A stretch of DNA of 33,938 nt from Bacteroidales bacterium (GTDB lineage Bacteria > Bacteroidota > Bacteroidia > Bacteroidales > ML635J-15), in assembly GCA_017551515.1 (NCBI GenBank), contig JAFZLK010000089.1, positions 1 to 33,938 of the forward strand, in the 5' to 3' direction. Both the position numbers and the translations under genes were made by a program. Shown here piece after piece: positions 7,400 to 15,312 of the stretch. Below the pieces are notes generated by a model that worked only from the letters and a program-made list of their open reading frames with translations, made no database searches and had not been told where the DNA came from. Position 1 is the stretch's first letter. Every line of letters starts with the position of its first letter.

Positions 7400-8620
7400 A
7401 TGAAGACTTCAAAAGATTACATCGAACTGGAAGCAAAGTACGGAGCACACAACTATCATCCGCTACCAGTAGTTTTTGCAAAGGCTAAAGGCGCAAAGGT
7501 TTGGGACGTTGAAGGAAAAGAATATTATGATTTTCTTTCGGCTTACTCAGCAGTAAACCAAGGTCACTGCCACCCGAAAATCGTTAAGGCCTTGACCGAC
7601 CAAGCACAGAAGCTCACATTGAGTTCAAGAGCATTCTACAACGACTGCCTTGGCGAATGGGAAGAATATGTAACCAAGTATTTCGGATACGACAAGGTTC
7701 TCCCGATGAACTCTGGTGCAGAAGCAGACGAAACAGCTCTTAAGCTCGCTCGCCGCTGGGGTACTGTAGTAAAGGGTATTCCAAACGATGAAACTTTGAT
7801 CGTATGTTGCGAAGGCAACTTCCACGGTCGTACAATCACCATCATCACCATGTCAAACGACCCAGATTCGTATGCAAACTATGGTCCTTTGACTCCTGGT
7901 TTCATCCGCATTCCTTACAACGATCCTGCTGCTTTGGAAAAGGTACTCGCAGAAAAGGGTGACAAGGTTGCCGGTTTCCTTCTTGAACCAATCCAGGGCG
8001 AAGCTGGTGTTTATGTTCCAGATGAAGGCTACCTCAAGAAATGCTACGACATCTGCAAGAAGTACAATGTATTGTTCATGGCTGATGAAGTACAGTGCGG
8101 TATCGCTCGTACAGGTAAGATGCTTGCTTGCGACCATGAAGGTGTTCGTCCCGACATCCTTATCCTCGGTAAGGCTCTCGGCGGTGGCGTATTCCCGATT
8201 TCGGCAGCATTGGCAGACGATGAAATCATGTTGACAATAAAGCCAGGTGAACACGGATCAACATTCGGTGGTAACCCATTGGCAACACGCGTAAGTATCG
8301 CAGCTTTGGAAGTTATCAAGGAAGAAAAGCTCACCGAAAGAGCAGAATACCTTGGTAAGATTTTCCGCGAGGAAATCATGAAGATCAACTCACCGATGAT
8401 TGAAAAGGTTCGCGGTAAAGGTTTGTTGAACGCAGTTATCATAAAGCCTATGAACGGCAAGGAAGCATGGGATGTTTGCTTGAATATGGCTGAAAACGGA
8501 GTTCTTGCAAAACCGACACACCAGCACATCATCCGCTTCGCTCCTCCTCTGGTAATCAGCGAAGAAGAATTGCGTGATGCTATCGAAAAAATCAAAAAGT
8601 CGATACTTTCATTCTGCTAA
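7400..8620 (+). CDS. rocD: Ornithine aminotransferase (ornithine--oxo-acid transaminase)
   Basis: The 406-residue product is a class III PLP-dependent aminotransferase. It shows [18 protein letters not shown] (about 104-121), the EGNFHGRT phosphate-binding region (138-144), FMADEVQCG with Asp229 contacting the pyridine nitrogen, and [10 protein letters not shown] with Lys258 as the PLP Schiff-base lysine. The opening [19 protein letters not shown] and [13 protein letters not shown] are characteristic of ornithine aminotransferase rather than acetylornithine transaminase. It interconverts ornithine and 2-oxoglutarate with glutamate semialdehyde and glutamate, in the cytoplasm. It lies 36 nt after the dipeptidase gene and ends at a strong terminator. 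The start is preceded by an A-rich leader without a Shine-Dalgarno, usual for the phylum. Confidence 0.93.
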   Translation: MKTSKDYIELEAKYGAHNYHPLPVVFAKAKGAKVWDVEGKEYYDFLSAYSAVNQGHCHPKIVKALTDQAQKLTLSSRAFYNDCLGEWEEYVTKYFGYDKVLPMNSGAEADETALKLARRWGTVVKGIPNDETLIVCCEGNFHGRTITIITMSNDPDSYANYGPLTPGFIRIPYNDPAALEKVLAEKGDKVAGFLLEPIQGEAGVYVPDEGYLKKCYDICKKYNVLFMADEVQCGIARTGKMLACDHEGVRPDILILGKALGGGVFPISAALADDEIMLTIKPGEHGSTFGGNPLATRVSIAALEVIKEEKLTERAEYLGKIFREEIMKINSPMIEKVRGKGLLNAVIIKPMNGKEAWDVCLNMAENGVLAKPTHQHIIRFAPPLVISEEELRDAIEKIKKSILSFC

Positions 8621-8638
8621 GATTTTCCAGATTATATT

Positions 8639-8671
8639 AAAAGGTCGTTTCGAAGGAGACGACCTTTTTTT
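8639..8671 (+). terminator. Rho-independent terminator after rocD
   Basis: AAAAGGTCGT pairs with ACGACCTTTT around a short interrupted loop, and the stem runs into seven or more T. It lies 18 nt after the rocD stop codon. Confidence 0.85.
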
Positions 8672-8707
8672 ATCAATCCATAACTTCGTCAATCGTAAAT
8701 AAAATTT

Positions 8708-8715
8708 TATCTTTG
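8708..8715 (+). promoter_or_regulatory. -7 box TATCTTTG for the glycosyltransferase at 8734
   Basis: TATCTTTG fits the TAnnTTTG consensus and is followed by CA as in many Bacteroidetes promoters. A TTG inside it (8713) would give a longer reading frame. Because that TTG lies in the promoter, the GTG at 8734 is preferred, giving a very short leader. Confidence 0.6.
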
Positions 8716-8733
8716 CACACAAATTTACACATC

Positions 8734-9828
8734 GTGCCCAAGCGACTTCTACTCATAGTGCATCACCGACCGAACCGCTCGCCCGGACAGCGTTTCCGAA
8801 TCGAGCAGTTTTTGCCCCGCCTCGAAAAAGCAGGCTACGAAGTCACTTTCTCCAACATCATTAGCGAAAAGGACGACAAGACTTTCTACTCGCACGGCCA
8901 TTACTTTGGGAAACTTATGTTCGTGATAAAGAGCTTTTTCCACAGAATGAAGGATGTCCGCAGAGCAAAGAATTTCGACCTTGTGTTCGTCTACCGCGAA
9001 GCATATATGTTAGGCACGACAATCTTCGAGCGCAAAATTGCAAAGATCGGAGTGCCAATGATTTTCGACTTCGACGACTCCATCTGGCTGAACGACACCA
9101 GCGAAGGCAATCAGAACCTCGCTTGGATGAAACGCACAGAAAAGACAAACGAAATTTGCCAGTATGCTACGCTCGTGAGCGTTGGTAACCAATATCTTGC
9201 CGACTACGCGAAACAATTCAACAACAACATTTTCATACTGCCGACAGTAATAAACACCAACTACCACAAGCCAACCGAGAAAAAAACACACAACGGCATT
9301 TGCATCGGCTGGACAGGCACGCAACCCACTCTCAAGCACTACGAAACTGCCTTCCCCGTGCTGAAACGCATCGAGGAAAAATATGGCAACAAAGTATACT
9401 TCAAGGTGATAATGAACTCAAAAACATGGCAAAGTGAAATTCCCGACACCAAAATCGTGCAATGGTCGGCAGAAAACGAAATCGAGGAGCTTTGTGAGTT
9501 CGACATTGGCATAATGCCCCTGCCCGATGACAAGTGGAGCCGTGGTAAGTGCGGATTCAAGGGACTGCAATGCATGGCGCTCGAACTACCTGTGGTAATG
9601 TCGCCAGTAGGTGTGAACAAAGACATAATAGATGACGGACAAAACGGTTTCCTCGCTGACACCGAGAATGAATGGGTGGAAAAATTGTCAAAACTCATCG
9701 AATCCGAGGACCTTCGCCGTGAAATTGGCAAGAATGCCAGACAAACTGTCGAGGAACGTTTCTCGGTAACGGCATGGGAAGACAAGGTTGTAGAAACCTT
9801 TGATGCACTATTAACGAAAAAGAAATAG
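8734..9828 (+). CDS. Glycosyltransferase, GT4-like (GT-B fold)
   Basis: The 364-residue product opens MPKRLLLIVHHRPNRSPGQ, the nucleotide-sugar-independent N-terminal Rossmann lobe. IFDFDDSIWL (about 110-120) is a motif common in Bacteroidetes GT4-type enzymes. The C-terminal lobe has ICIGWTGTQPTLKHY and later GIMPLPDDKWSRGKCGFKGL followed by ALELPVVMSPVGVNKDIIDD, the sugar-nucleotide binding region of Glycos_transf_1. It probably transfers a sugar onto a surface glycan in the cytoplasm; donor and acceptor are unknown. It stands alone between a terminator and a repeat array. A GTG start was chosen because the upstream TTG overlaps the -7 box. Confidence 0.8.
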   Translation: MPKRLLLIVHHRPNRSPGQRFRIEQFLPRLEKAGYEVTFSNIISEKDDKTFYSHGHYFGKLMFVIKSFFHRMKDVRRAKNFDLVFVYREAYMLGTTIFERKIAKIGVPMIFDFDDSIWLNDTSEGNQNLAWMKRTEKTNEICQYATLVSVGNQYLADYAKQFNNNIFILPTVINTNYHKPTEKKTHNGICIGWTGTQPTLKHYETAFPVLKRIEEKYGNKVYFKVIMNSKTWQSEIPDTKIVQWSAENEIEELCEFDIGIMPLPDDKWSRGKCGFKGLQCMALELPVVMSPVGVNKDIIDDGQNGFLADTENEWVEKLSKLIESEDLRREIGKNARQTVEERFSVTAWEDKVVETFDALLTKKK

Positions 9829-9849
9829 GCACTTCCACTCAACGCAACC

Positions 9850-10075
9850 CGACTTCGGAGAAGTCAAATATCTATAACCTCCAAGCAAAAAAGTAATCTG
9901 ACTTCGGAGAAGTCGAATATCTATAACCGCAAAACGAAAAACGCATCCCGACTTCGGAGAAGTCGAATATCTATAACCGCCAAACGGAAAAAGCAACCGA
10001 CTTCGGAGAAGTCGCATACATATAACTGACAAACAAAAACTTGCCACGACTTCGGAGAAGTCGAACATAATAACA
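9850..10075. repeat. Five tandem copies of a 49-50 bp hairpin-bearing repeat
   Basis: Five copies of a roughly 30-bp unit start at 9850, 9899, 9949, 9998 and 10047, giving a period of 49, 50, 49 and 49 bp. Each contains the hairpin CGACTTC-GGA-GAAGTCG followed by AATATCTATAACC or a variant. The 19-20 bp between units are A-rich and resemble one another, for example GCAAAACGAAAAACGCATCC and GCCAAACGGAAAAAGCAAC. It lies between the glycosyltransferase and the S41 protease gene and overlaps no real gene. The regular phase and related spacers indicate a tandem minisatellite built on a palindromic element, not a CRISPR array. Confidence 0.85.
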
Positions 10076-10131
10076 CTCAACGCAAAAACAAATTTAACAA
10101 CAAAACAACATTTCACATCTACAATAATTCT

Positions 10132-10139
10132 TATCTTTG
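10132..10139 (+). promoter_or_regulatory. -7 box TATCTTTG for the S41 protease
   Basis: TATCTTTG followed by CAG lies 17 nt before the ATG at 10157, right after the tandem repeat array. The -33 position has only TTT near 10111. Confidence 0.55.
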
Positions 10140-10156
10140 CAGAAAATGTACATACG

Positions 10157-11758
10157 ATGAAAAAGATATTCGCGATATTAGCAAGCATATTATTAATAGG
10201 TACTACCCTATTTGCGCAGACCGAACCAGTAAAGCAAGCAAAGAAATTCGAACGACTGCTCAACTACATTGATGCCATGTATGTTGACACCGCAGACATA
10301 GCAAAAATAACAGAAACAGCAATCATAAAGATGCTACAGGAACTTGACCCACATTCGGCATATATCAGTGCCGACGATGTTGCTAAGTCTAAAGAACAAC
10401 TAGATGGAAGTTTCGATGGCATTGGAGTACAGTTCCGCATTATTCAGGATACTATTGTAATTCAAGATGTTATCTCTGGAGGTCCATCCGAAAAAGTCGG
10501 ACTGAAATCAGGCGACCGCATTGTAAAGGTTAACGATGAAGTTGTCGCTGGTATAAAAATCGACAACTCGGGCGTAGCAAAGCGTCTGCGTGGCAAAAAA
10601 GGCACAAAAGTTACTGTTGGAATTATGCGTACAGGCGAAAAGAATCTATTATACTTTGAGATCATCCGCGATAAAATTCCAATTCACAGCGTTGATGCAT
10701 TCTACACCGTTGGCGATGTAGGATATGTGAAACTCAATAAGTTCGCCCGTACCACCGAAGCCGAAATGGATTCCGCATTCATGTACTTCACACAAAAGAA
10801 AGTGAAGAACATAATCCTCGACCTCAGCGACAACACTGGCGGCTACCTTGACCAAGCAGTTACACTTTGTAGTCGATTCATAGAGCCAAACAAGTCTATA
10901 GTTTACACACAAGGTGAGAAGATGCCTCGCTACGACTACAATTCCAAGGAAATGTCCGCCGACAAGATTAACCGCAACGGTAAGCTCGTCGTCATCATCA
11001 ACGAAAACTCGGCATCAGCAAGCGAAATAACATCGGGTGCAATACAGGACTGGGACAGAGGCGTTCTCGTTGGTCGTCGCTCGTTCGGCAAAGGCTTGGT
11101 ACAAAGGGAGATGAATCTCACCGATGGTTCTATAGTCCGCCTGACAATAGCCCGTTACTACACACCATCTGGACGATGCATACAGAAGCCTTACAGCAGC
11201 TACGAGGAATACAACAAAGACCTGCTCAACCGCTACAACCACGGCGAATACTACCACAAGGACAGCATAAAATTCAACGACAGCTTGAAATACAGCACTT
11301 TGAAATACAAGCGTACAGTTTACGGTGGCGGTGGCGTAATGCCAGATGACTTTGTTCCGCTTGATACCACATTGCGCTCAGACTATCACCTTGCAATACA
11401 GCGCAAAAACATTTTCTTCCCAACAATTTCGGAATACATCGACAAGCATAAGGATGAACTGAAAAAGAAATACAAAGACGAAGAAGATTTTGCCCAAAAC
11501 TTTACAGTTCCCGATGATTTTATGAAAATGATGCAGGAGAAAGCCAAGGAATCTGGGATTAAGCTTGATTCTCTCAAAAAGGCGACACCAGAGCAGGAAC
11601 TTTACCTGAAGAATCACATCAAATCGTCGATGGCAAGCGATGTCTGGGGCAGTCCCGCCTTCTGGCGTGTATTCAACGAAAAGGACCCGACTGTAATGCG
11701 CGCCTTCGAAATCATTAACGATGATAAACTATACAATACGCTACTGAAGAAGAAATAA
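10157..11758 (+). CDS. S41 family carboxy-terminal processing protease
   Basis: The 533-residue product has a signal peptide (about 1-20, FAILASILLIGTTLFA). An N-terminal helical segment is followed by a PDZ domain (about 85-170, GSFDGIGVQF and LKSGDRIVKVND). The S41 peptidase core shows DLSDNTGGYLDQA (222-234) and INENSASASEITSG (281-294). By alignment with the Prc/CtpA pattern the nucleophile is Ser287 and the general base Lys312 in SFGKGLVQ, and the 25-residue spacing fits. Such proteases act in the periplasm, trimming the C-termini of exported proteins. A C-terminal extension of about 170 residues is usual in Bacteroidetes. Transcribed alone from the box at 10132. Confidence 0.92.
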   Translation: MKKIFAILASILLIGTTLFAQTEPVKQAKKFERLLNYIDAMYVDTADIAKITETAIIKMLQELDPHSAYISADDVAKSKEQLDGSFDGIGVQFRIIQDTIVIQDVISGGPSEKVGLKSGDRIVKVNDEVVAGIKIDNSGVAKRLRGKKGTKVTVGIMRTGEKNLLYFEIIRDKIPIHSVDAFYTVGDVGYVKLNKFARTTEAEMDSAFMYFTQKKVKNIILDLSDNTGGYLDQAVTLCSRFIEPNKSIVYTQGEKMPRYDYNSKEMSADKINRNGKLVVIINENSASASEITSGAIQDWDRGVLVGRRSFGKGLVQREMNLTDGSIVRLTIARYYTPSGRCIQKPYSSYEEYNKDLLNRYNHGEYYHKDSIKFNDSLKYSTLKYKRTVYGGGGVMPDDFVPLDTTLRSDYHLAIQRKNIFFPTISEYIDKHKDELKKKYKDEEDFAQNFTVPDDFMKMMQEKAKESGIKLDSLKKATPEQELYLKNHIKSSMASDVWGSPAFWRVFNEKDPTVMRAFEIINDDKLYNTLLKKK

Positions 11759-11791
11759 ACGATTGTTTGAATGAAAAAACGATATTTGTAG

Positions 11792-11811
11792 CATCGCAAT
11801 GCTTTGCGATG
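11792..11811. repeat. Perfect hairpin CATCGCAA-TGCT-TTGCGATG
   Basis: An 8-bp perfect stem with a four-base loop, preceded by TTGTAG, lies 34 nt after the S41 protease stop codon. It is a sister copy of the hairpin at 2000-2019, differing by paired changes that keep the stem intact. No T-tract follows, so it is not an obvious terminator. Confidence 0.55.
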
Positions 11812-11824
11812 GTTCTTGTACGTT

Positions 11825-12100
11825 ATCCATACATATCCAACAGATGCTGAAACAAGTTCAGCATGACCCTAGGGGGGATTGTTCATTGTCAATTGTTAAT
11901 TGTACATTTCCACTACATATCCGACAGATGCTGAAACAAGTTTAGCATGACCATAGGGGGATTATTCATTATACATTGTCAATTGTTCATTGTCAATTGT
12001 TCATTATCCACTACATATCCAACAGATGCTGAAACGAGTTCAGCATGACCCTAGAGGGGATTGTTCATTGTCAATTGTTCATTGTCAATTATACATTGCC
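11825..12100. repeat. Three copies of an ATGCTGAA-hairpin repeat plus AATTG microrepeats
   Basis: The unit ACATATCCRACAG-ATGCTGAA-ACAAG-TTCAGCAT-GACC-TAGRGGGGATT occurs three times, with hairpins at 11844-11864, 11928-11948 and 12026-12046. Copy two has one stem mismatch. Between copies lie alternating ATTGTCAATTGTTC words repeated many times. The last of these words supplies the final codons and stop of the convergent GNAT gene. The 325-bp gap between the S41 protease and the GNAT gene holds only this and the hairpin at 11792. Confidence 0.8.
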
Positions 12101-12573
12101 AATTCATACATCACGCAAGTACAATGGCATCCCTTTCCGCAAACGGGACATGAATACCCCTTTGCAATGCTGTCTGCATACCAATAGTCAGGAATTTCAA
12201 GAACAGGAAAGAAACCATTTCTGCGGAAAATAACATCAGAATTTACAATGTCATCATGCTTCCATAGCGGCGACATAATTTTCTTTGCACCAATGCTCTG
12301 CAAATAATCCACAGCTTTGGCAACCAGCACAGTACCTATCCCCAGCCCAGAATGATCGGGATTAACAGCAACAGTCCTAACATACGACTTGCCATCCTGA
12401 CCAACATACGACAAGCAGAATCCAACACATTTTTGCAACTCAACATCTTCTACAACAATGACATTGCAAGCAGACAAATCATCAACAGTAATATATTTCT
12501 CACCAAGTTGCACATCGGCAATGGCAAGAATATCATCGGTATCGGCAGGTTGAAAGTTGCGTATTCTTATCAT
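12085..12573 (-). CDS. GNAT family N-acetyltransferase with C-terminal Cys cluster
   Basis: The 162-residue product begins MIRIRNFQPADTDDILAIAD. It carries the acetyl-CoA binding motif A, VRTVAVNPDHSGLGIGTVLV (about 65-84), with the GLGIGT phosphate loop, so it transfers acetyl groups in the cytoplasm; the acceptor is unknown. Unusual is the C-terminal stretch SCPVCGKGCHCTC (141-153) with Cys142, Cys145, Cys149, Cys151 and Cys153 plus His150, which could bind a metal. The longer frame up to 12678 is rejected because a -7 box (12591-12598) lies inside it. The last codons and stop fall in the AATTG repeat, so the natural C-terminus may have been altered by repeat insertion. Confidence 0.82.
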   Translation of the reverse strand: MIRIRNFQPADTDDILAIADVQLGEKYITVDDLSACNVIVVEDVELQKCVGFCLSYVGQDGKSYVRTVAVNPDHSGLGIGTVLVAKAVDYLQSIGAKKIMSPLWKHDDIVNSDVIFRRNGFFPVLEIPDYWYADSIAKGYSCPVCGKGCHCTCVMYELAMYN

Positions 12574-12590
12574 GACTAACGATTTGCGCA

Positions 12591-12598
12591 CAAACTTA
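12591..12598 (-). promoter_or_regulatory. -7 box TAAGTTTG for the GNAT gene
   Basis: On the minus strand TAAGTTTG fits TAnnTTTG and lies 17 nt before the ATG at 12573. It is divergent from the cysS promoter about 70 bp away. Confidence 0.6.
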
Positions 12599-12665
12599 TA
12601 AAAAAAATGAAAAGAAGCCAAAAAAAACAAGGATAATGATGCTTCAAAAAATCGCAAATAAGTTT

Positions 12666-12673
12666 TATTTTTG
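12666..12673 (+). promoter_or_regulatory. -7 box TATTTTTG for cysS
   Basis: TATTTTTG followed by CGCAAA lies 22 nt before the ATG at 12696. It supports that start over an in-frame upstream ATG at 12636 or 12639. Confidence 0.6.
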
Positions 12674-12695
12674 CGCAAAATTAATTTTTAAAGTC

Positions 12696-14186
12696 ATGGA
12701 AGGAAAACTTTACTTATATAACACGCTTTCACGCACGAAAGTGGAATTCAAGCCAATAAAACCGCCATTCGTTGGAATGTATGTCTGCGGTCCAACCGTT
12801 TACGGCGATGCACATCTGGGACACGCTCGTCCGGCAATCACTTTCGACCTTTTGTTCCGCACACTCACAGCTTTGGGATACAAGGTTCGCTATGTGCGCA
12901 ACATTACCGATGTTGGTCACCTTGAACACGATGCCGATGAAGGAGAGGACAAAATTGCAAAGAAAGCACGCCTCGAACAGCTTGAGCCAATGGAAGTTGC
13001 GCAGTACTACACCAATCGCTACCATCATGCAATGGAAAAGTTGAATGTACTTCCTCCTAGCATCGAACCGCACGCATCGGGACATATTCCAGAGCAGATA
13101 AAGTTCGTGGAGAAGATTCTTGATGCTGGCTACGCATACATCAGCGAAGGCTCGGTTTACTTCGATGTGGAAAAGTACAACCAGAAATACCACTACGGAA
13201 AATTGTCGGGACGCAACATCGAGGAACTTCTCGAAACCACCCGTGAACTGGATGGTCAGACCGAAAAACGCCGTAGCATCGACTTTGCACTATGGAAAAA
13301 GGCAGCTCCCGAACACATAATGCGTTGGGAATCACCTTGGAGCGACGGTTTCCCGGGCTGGCACATGGAATGCTCGGCAATGGCTACCAAATATTTGGGC
13401 GAAGAATTCGACATCCACGGCGGTGGCATGGACTTGATGTTCCCTCACCACGAATGCGAAATCGCACAATCGACCGCTGCTCTCGGACACGAGTCGGTAC
13501 ACTACTGGGTTCACAACAACATGATTACCATCAACGGACAAAAGATGGGCAAGTCGTTAGGAAATTTCATCACTCTTGATGAATTTTTCAACGGCACATC
13601 GCACAAGAATGCAGAAGGCAAGGAACTGATAGAGAAGCCTTATTCGCCTATGACAATAAGATTCTTCATACTTCAGGCACACTACCGCGGAACACTTGAC
13701 TTCTCCAACGAAGCACTGCAGTCTGCAGAAAAAGGCTTGGCAAGACTTATGGAAGCATACGCACGCCTCGAAAAACTTACGCCATCAGCAACTACAACTG
13801 TTGATGTAAAGGATTTGCGCAAGAAATGCGAAGAAGCCATCCTTGATGATCTCAACACCCCAATCGTTATTTCGCACCTGTTTGATGCTACAAAGGCGAT
13901 AAATACGCTTGCCGATGGAAAGGGAACAATCACAAAAGAAGACCTTGACGAACTGCGTGGAACGTTCAAATTGTTTGTCGAGGACATTCTAGGTCTGCAA
14001 GTTGCTGATAATGGTGACAATGGCAAAATGGAAGCTTACAAGAAAGCTGTAGATTTGCTATTGAACATCCGTCTCGAAGCCAAGCAGAACAAGGACTGGG
14101 CAACCAGCGACAAGATTCGCAACGAACTCACCGCATTGGGCTTCAACATCAAGGACAAGAAGGACGGATTTGAATGGGATTTGTAG
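12696..14186 (+). CDS. cysS: Cysteinyl-tRNA synthetase
   Basis: The 496-residue product is a class Ia aminoacyl-tRNA synthetase that charges tRNA-Cys. It shows [18 protein letters not shown] (about 29-46) with the HLGH version of HIGH and the first zinc ligand Cys31. The remaining zinc ligands are probably Cys226 (WHMECSAMA), His251 and Cys254 (HHECE). The KMSKS loop appears as KMGKS (283-287). Residues beyond about 360 form the DALR-type helical anticodon-binding region. Length is normal for the family. ATG 12696 fits the promoter and the canonical N-terminus; an upstream extension of 20 residues reads across the promoter and was rejected. Confidence 0.96.
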   Translation: MEGKLYLYNTLSRTKVEFKPIKPPFVGMYVCGPTVYGDAHLGHARPAITFDLLFRTLTALGYKVRYVRNITDVGHLEHDADEGEDKIAKKARLEQLEPMEVAQYYTNRYHHAMEKLNVLPPSIEPHASGHIPEQIKFVEKILDAGYAYISEGSVYFDVEKYNQKYHYGKLSGRNIEELLETTRELDGQTEKRRSIDFALWKKAAPEHIMRWESPWSDGFPGWHMECSAMATKYLGEEFDIHGGGMDLMFPHHECEIAQSTAALGHESVHYWVHNNMITINGQKMGKSLGNFITLDEFFNGTSHKNAEGKELIEKPYSPMTIRFFILQAHYRGTLDFSNEALQSAEKGLARLMEAYARLEKLTPSATTTVDVKDLRKKCEEAILDDLNTPIVISHLFDATKAINTLADGKGTITKEDLDELRGTFKLFVEDILGLQVADNGDNGKMEAYKKAVDLLLNIRLEAKQNKDWATSDKIRNELTALGFNIKDKKDGFEWDL

Positions 14187-14189
14187 AAG

Positions 14190-14300
14190 GCAAACAGGCT
14201 TACAGTCTTGCTGTCATGCTGTCTTACAGCCTTACAGCCTGCTTGACAGGTCTTCTGCTTGACATCAAGACATTAGCCGTCAAGCCTCTGACTATCAAAC
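14190..14300. other. Gene-free CTTACAGC/CTGTC-rich segment
   Basis: Between cysS and the coiled-coil gene the sequence repeats CTTACAG, GCTGTC and TCTTCTGCTTGACA words. It shares GTCTTGCTGTC (14205-14215) and GGTCTTCTGCT (14249-14259) with the segment at 839-870, in the same order. A 60-codon open frame here has no coding character. Likely a decayed dispersed repeat. Confidence 0.35.
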
Positions 14301-14358
14301 CACAAAAAAAGTTTTCAAAAAACAGCAAAAACCTATTTTATTTTAGGGGAAAATAAAA

Positions 14359-14366
14359 TATCTTTG
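14359..14366 (+). promoter_or_regulatory. -7 box TATCTTTG for the zapB-like/zapA operon
   Basis: TATCTTTG followed by CAAA lies 24 nt before the ATG at 14391. A TTG inside the box (14364) opens a longer frame, which is therefore rejected. Confidence 0.6.
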
Positions 14367-14390
14367 CAAATTGAAAAATTTGGTCAAAAA

Positions 14391-14690
14391 ATGGGTGAAG
14401 TAGAATATAAGGCGCAACTTGAAAATCTGAGTTCCAATGTGGACAAGATTGCGTCGTACTGCAATTCGCTCATCGAAACAAACGCCAAATTGACAAAAGA
14501 GATTGAAAACTTGAATATTGAACTTAACATAAAAAAAGAAAGATTAATAGAAATAGAAAAAAGATACAATGACCTGAAGCTAGCACAAGCCTTTAGCAGT
14601 CCGTCAATGGAAGGCAACAAGGAAGCCAAGCAGAAGATCAACAAAATAATACGGGAAATAGAAAACTGCATTACTCTTTTAAAAAAGTAG
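14391..14690 (+). CDS. Small coiled-coil protein, ZapB-like, partner gene of zapA
   Basis: The 99-residue product is almost entirely a predicted coiled coil (about 5-65: YKAQLENLSSNVDKIASYCN, then LTKEIENLNIELNIKKERLI). A short linker and a basic C-terminal helix ending ITLLKK follow. It has no signal peptide or membrane segment. The zapA gene follows after 10 nt in the same direction, so the two are surely co-transcribed. Small coiled-coil genes just before zapA are usual in Bacteroidetes, and the resemblance to ZapB is in size and heptad character rather than recognisable identity. A cytoplasmic role at the division ring is inferred from context. Confidence 0.75.
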   Translation: MGEVEYKAQLENLSSNVDKIASYCNSLIETNAKLTKEIENLNIELNIKKERLIEIEKRYNDLKLAQAFSSPSMEGNKEAKQKINKIIREIENCITLLKK

Positions 14691-14700
14691 TTAGAACACA

Positions 14701-15057
14701 ATGGAAAACGACGATAGATTAACGATATTGACTATAAACCTGAATATTGACGGCAGAAGTTATAAACTCAACATCCCCAAGGGTGATGAAAAGAAAGAGG
14801 AGTTGCTGAGAAAGTCGGCTAATGTCATGAACTCGTTAATTGAACACAAAAGGAAAACCTCAGCGGGAATCATAACCGACGACCGCGACATCGTTGTGCT
14901 TGCACTATTGAACTTTGTATATAAGACTTTGAGCAACGAAATCAATGCCTCCAAGAAAAACGAACAGCTGGAGAACTCTATCATAGAGCTGAAGAACTTG
15001 AATTTTAAGCTAGAAGAAATTATCGAATCATTCAACAAACTCAACTGCAAAGAGTAA
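14701..15057 (+). CDS. zapA: Cell division protein ZapA
   Basis: The 118-residue product has the ZapA layout: an N-terminal beta-rich head (LTILTINLNIDGRSYKLNIP, about 7-26), an EELLRKSANVMNSLIEHKRK helix, the DRDIVVLALLNFVYKTLSNE helix, and a C-terminal coiled coil (about 80-118). Family knowledge: ZapA binds FtsZ filaments in the cytoplasm and bundles them at the Z-ring, often with a coiled-coil partner, here presumably the preceding gene. The structured RNA and then rny follow, a known conserved neighbourhood. Confidence 0.88.
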   Translation: MENDDRLTILTINLNIDGRSYKLNIPKGDEKKEELLRKSANVMNSLIEHKRKTSAGIITDDRDIVVLALLNFVYKTLSNEINASKKNEQLENSIIELKNLNFKLEEIIESFNKLNCKE

Positions 15058-15093
15058 ACGCTCTTTAAAATATTATCGTGGTTTTAAATATTG

Positions 15094-15290
15094 CCCGTAT
15101 AAGTCTTTAAGAGGCTGAAAAACTTAACAATTTAAACACAATTGGAGCATCTCTCTGATTATGTACGACAGGCCTTATGGCTCTAATGAGCCAGTTGCAT
15201 CGCAACCGTTGGAAGCCGGAAATAGTTTGGAGGCTCCGCCCATTCATATCTAGGGGTTTTTTCACGGTTAAAGACTTTACGGGTTTTTTG
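15094..15290 (+). ncRNA. ssrS: Structured RNA between zapA and rny, probable 6S RNA
   Basis: CCCGTA-t-AAGTCTTTAA (15094-15110) pairs with TTAAAGACTTTACGGG (15268-15283), a 16-bp closing stem with one bulged T, and is followed at once by TTTTTTG. Inside, GGAGC 15144-15148 pairs with GCTCC 15233-15237. That stem encloses two small hairpins, GGCTC-TAAT-GAGCC (15179-15192) and GTTGC-ATC-GCAAC (15194-15206). Large unpaired flanks at about 15111-15143 and 15238-15267 form the open central region expected of 6S RNA, which binds the RNA polymerase housekeeping holoenzyme. Length (about 195 nt), the terminator end and the position next to zapA all favour 6S. The assignment is by structure and neighbourhood, not by a covariance search. 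Confidence 0.65.
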
Positions 15291-15312
15291 TTTTATTTTT
15301 AAATATATATAT

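Noticed and set aside
8713..8733. TTG start for the glycosyltransferase
   Set aside because: The TTG is inside the -7 box TATCTTTG; GTG at 8734 fits the family N-terminus.
9850..10075. CRISPR array
   Set aside because: Units are regular, but the spacers are 19-20 bp, A-rich and similar to one another, and no cas genes are nearby. It is a tandem palindromic repeat.
9811..10263. 150-codon minus-strand frame across the tandem repeats
   Set aside because: Its translation is only the repeat read through (GGYRYSTSPKSG repeated) and it overlaps the S41 protease start and the glycosyltransferase end.
14174..14356. 60-codon frame after cysS
   Set aside because: Low-complexity repeat-derived sequence overlapping the cysS end, no coding character.
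14364..14390. TTG start for the ZapB-like gene
   Set aside because: It falls in the -7 box TATCTTTG; ATG 14391 is preferred.
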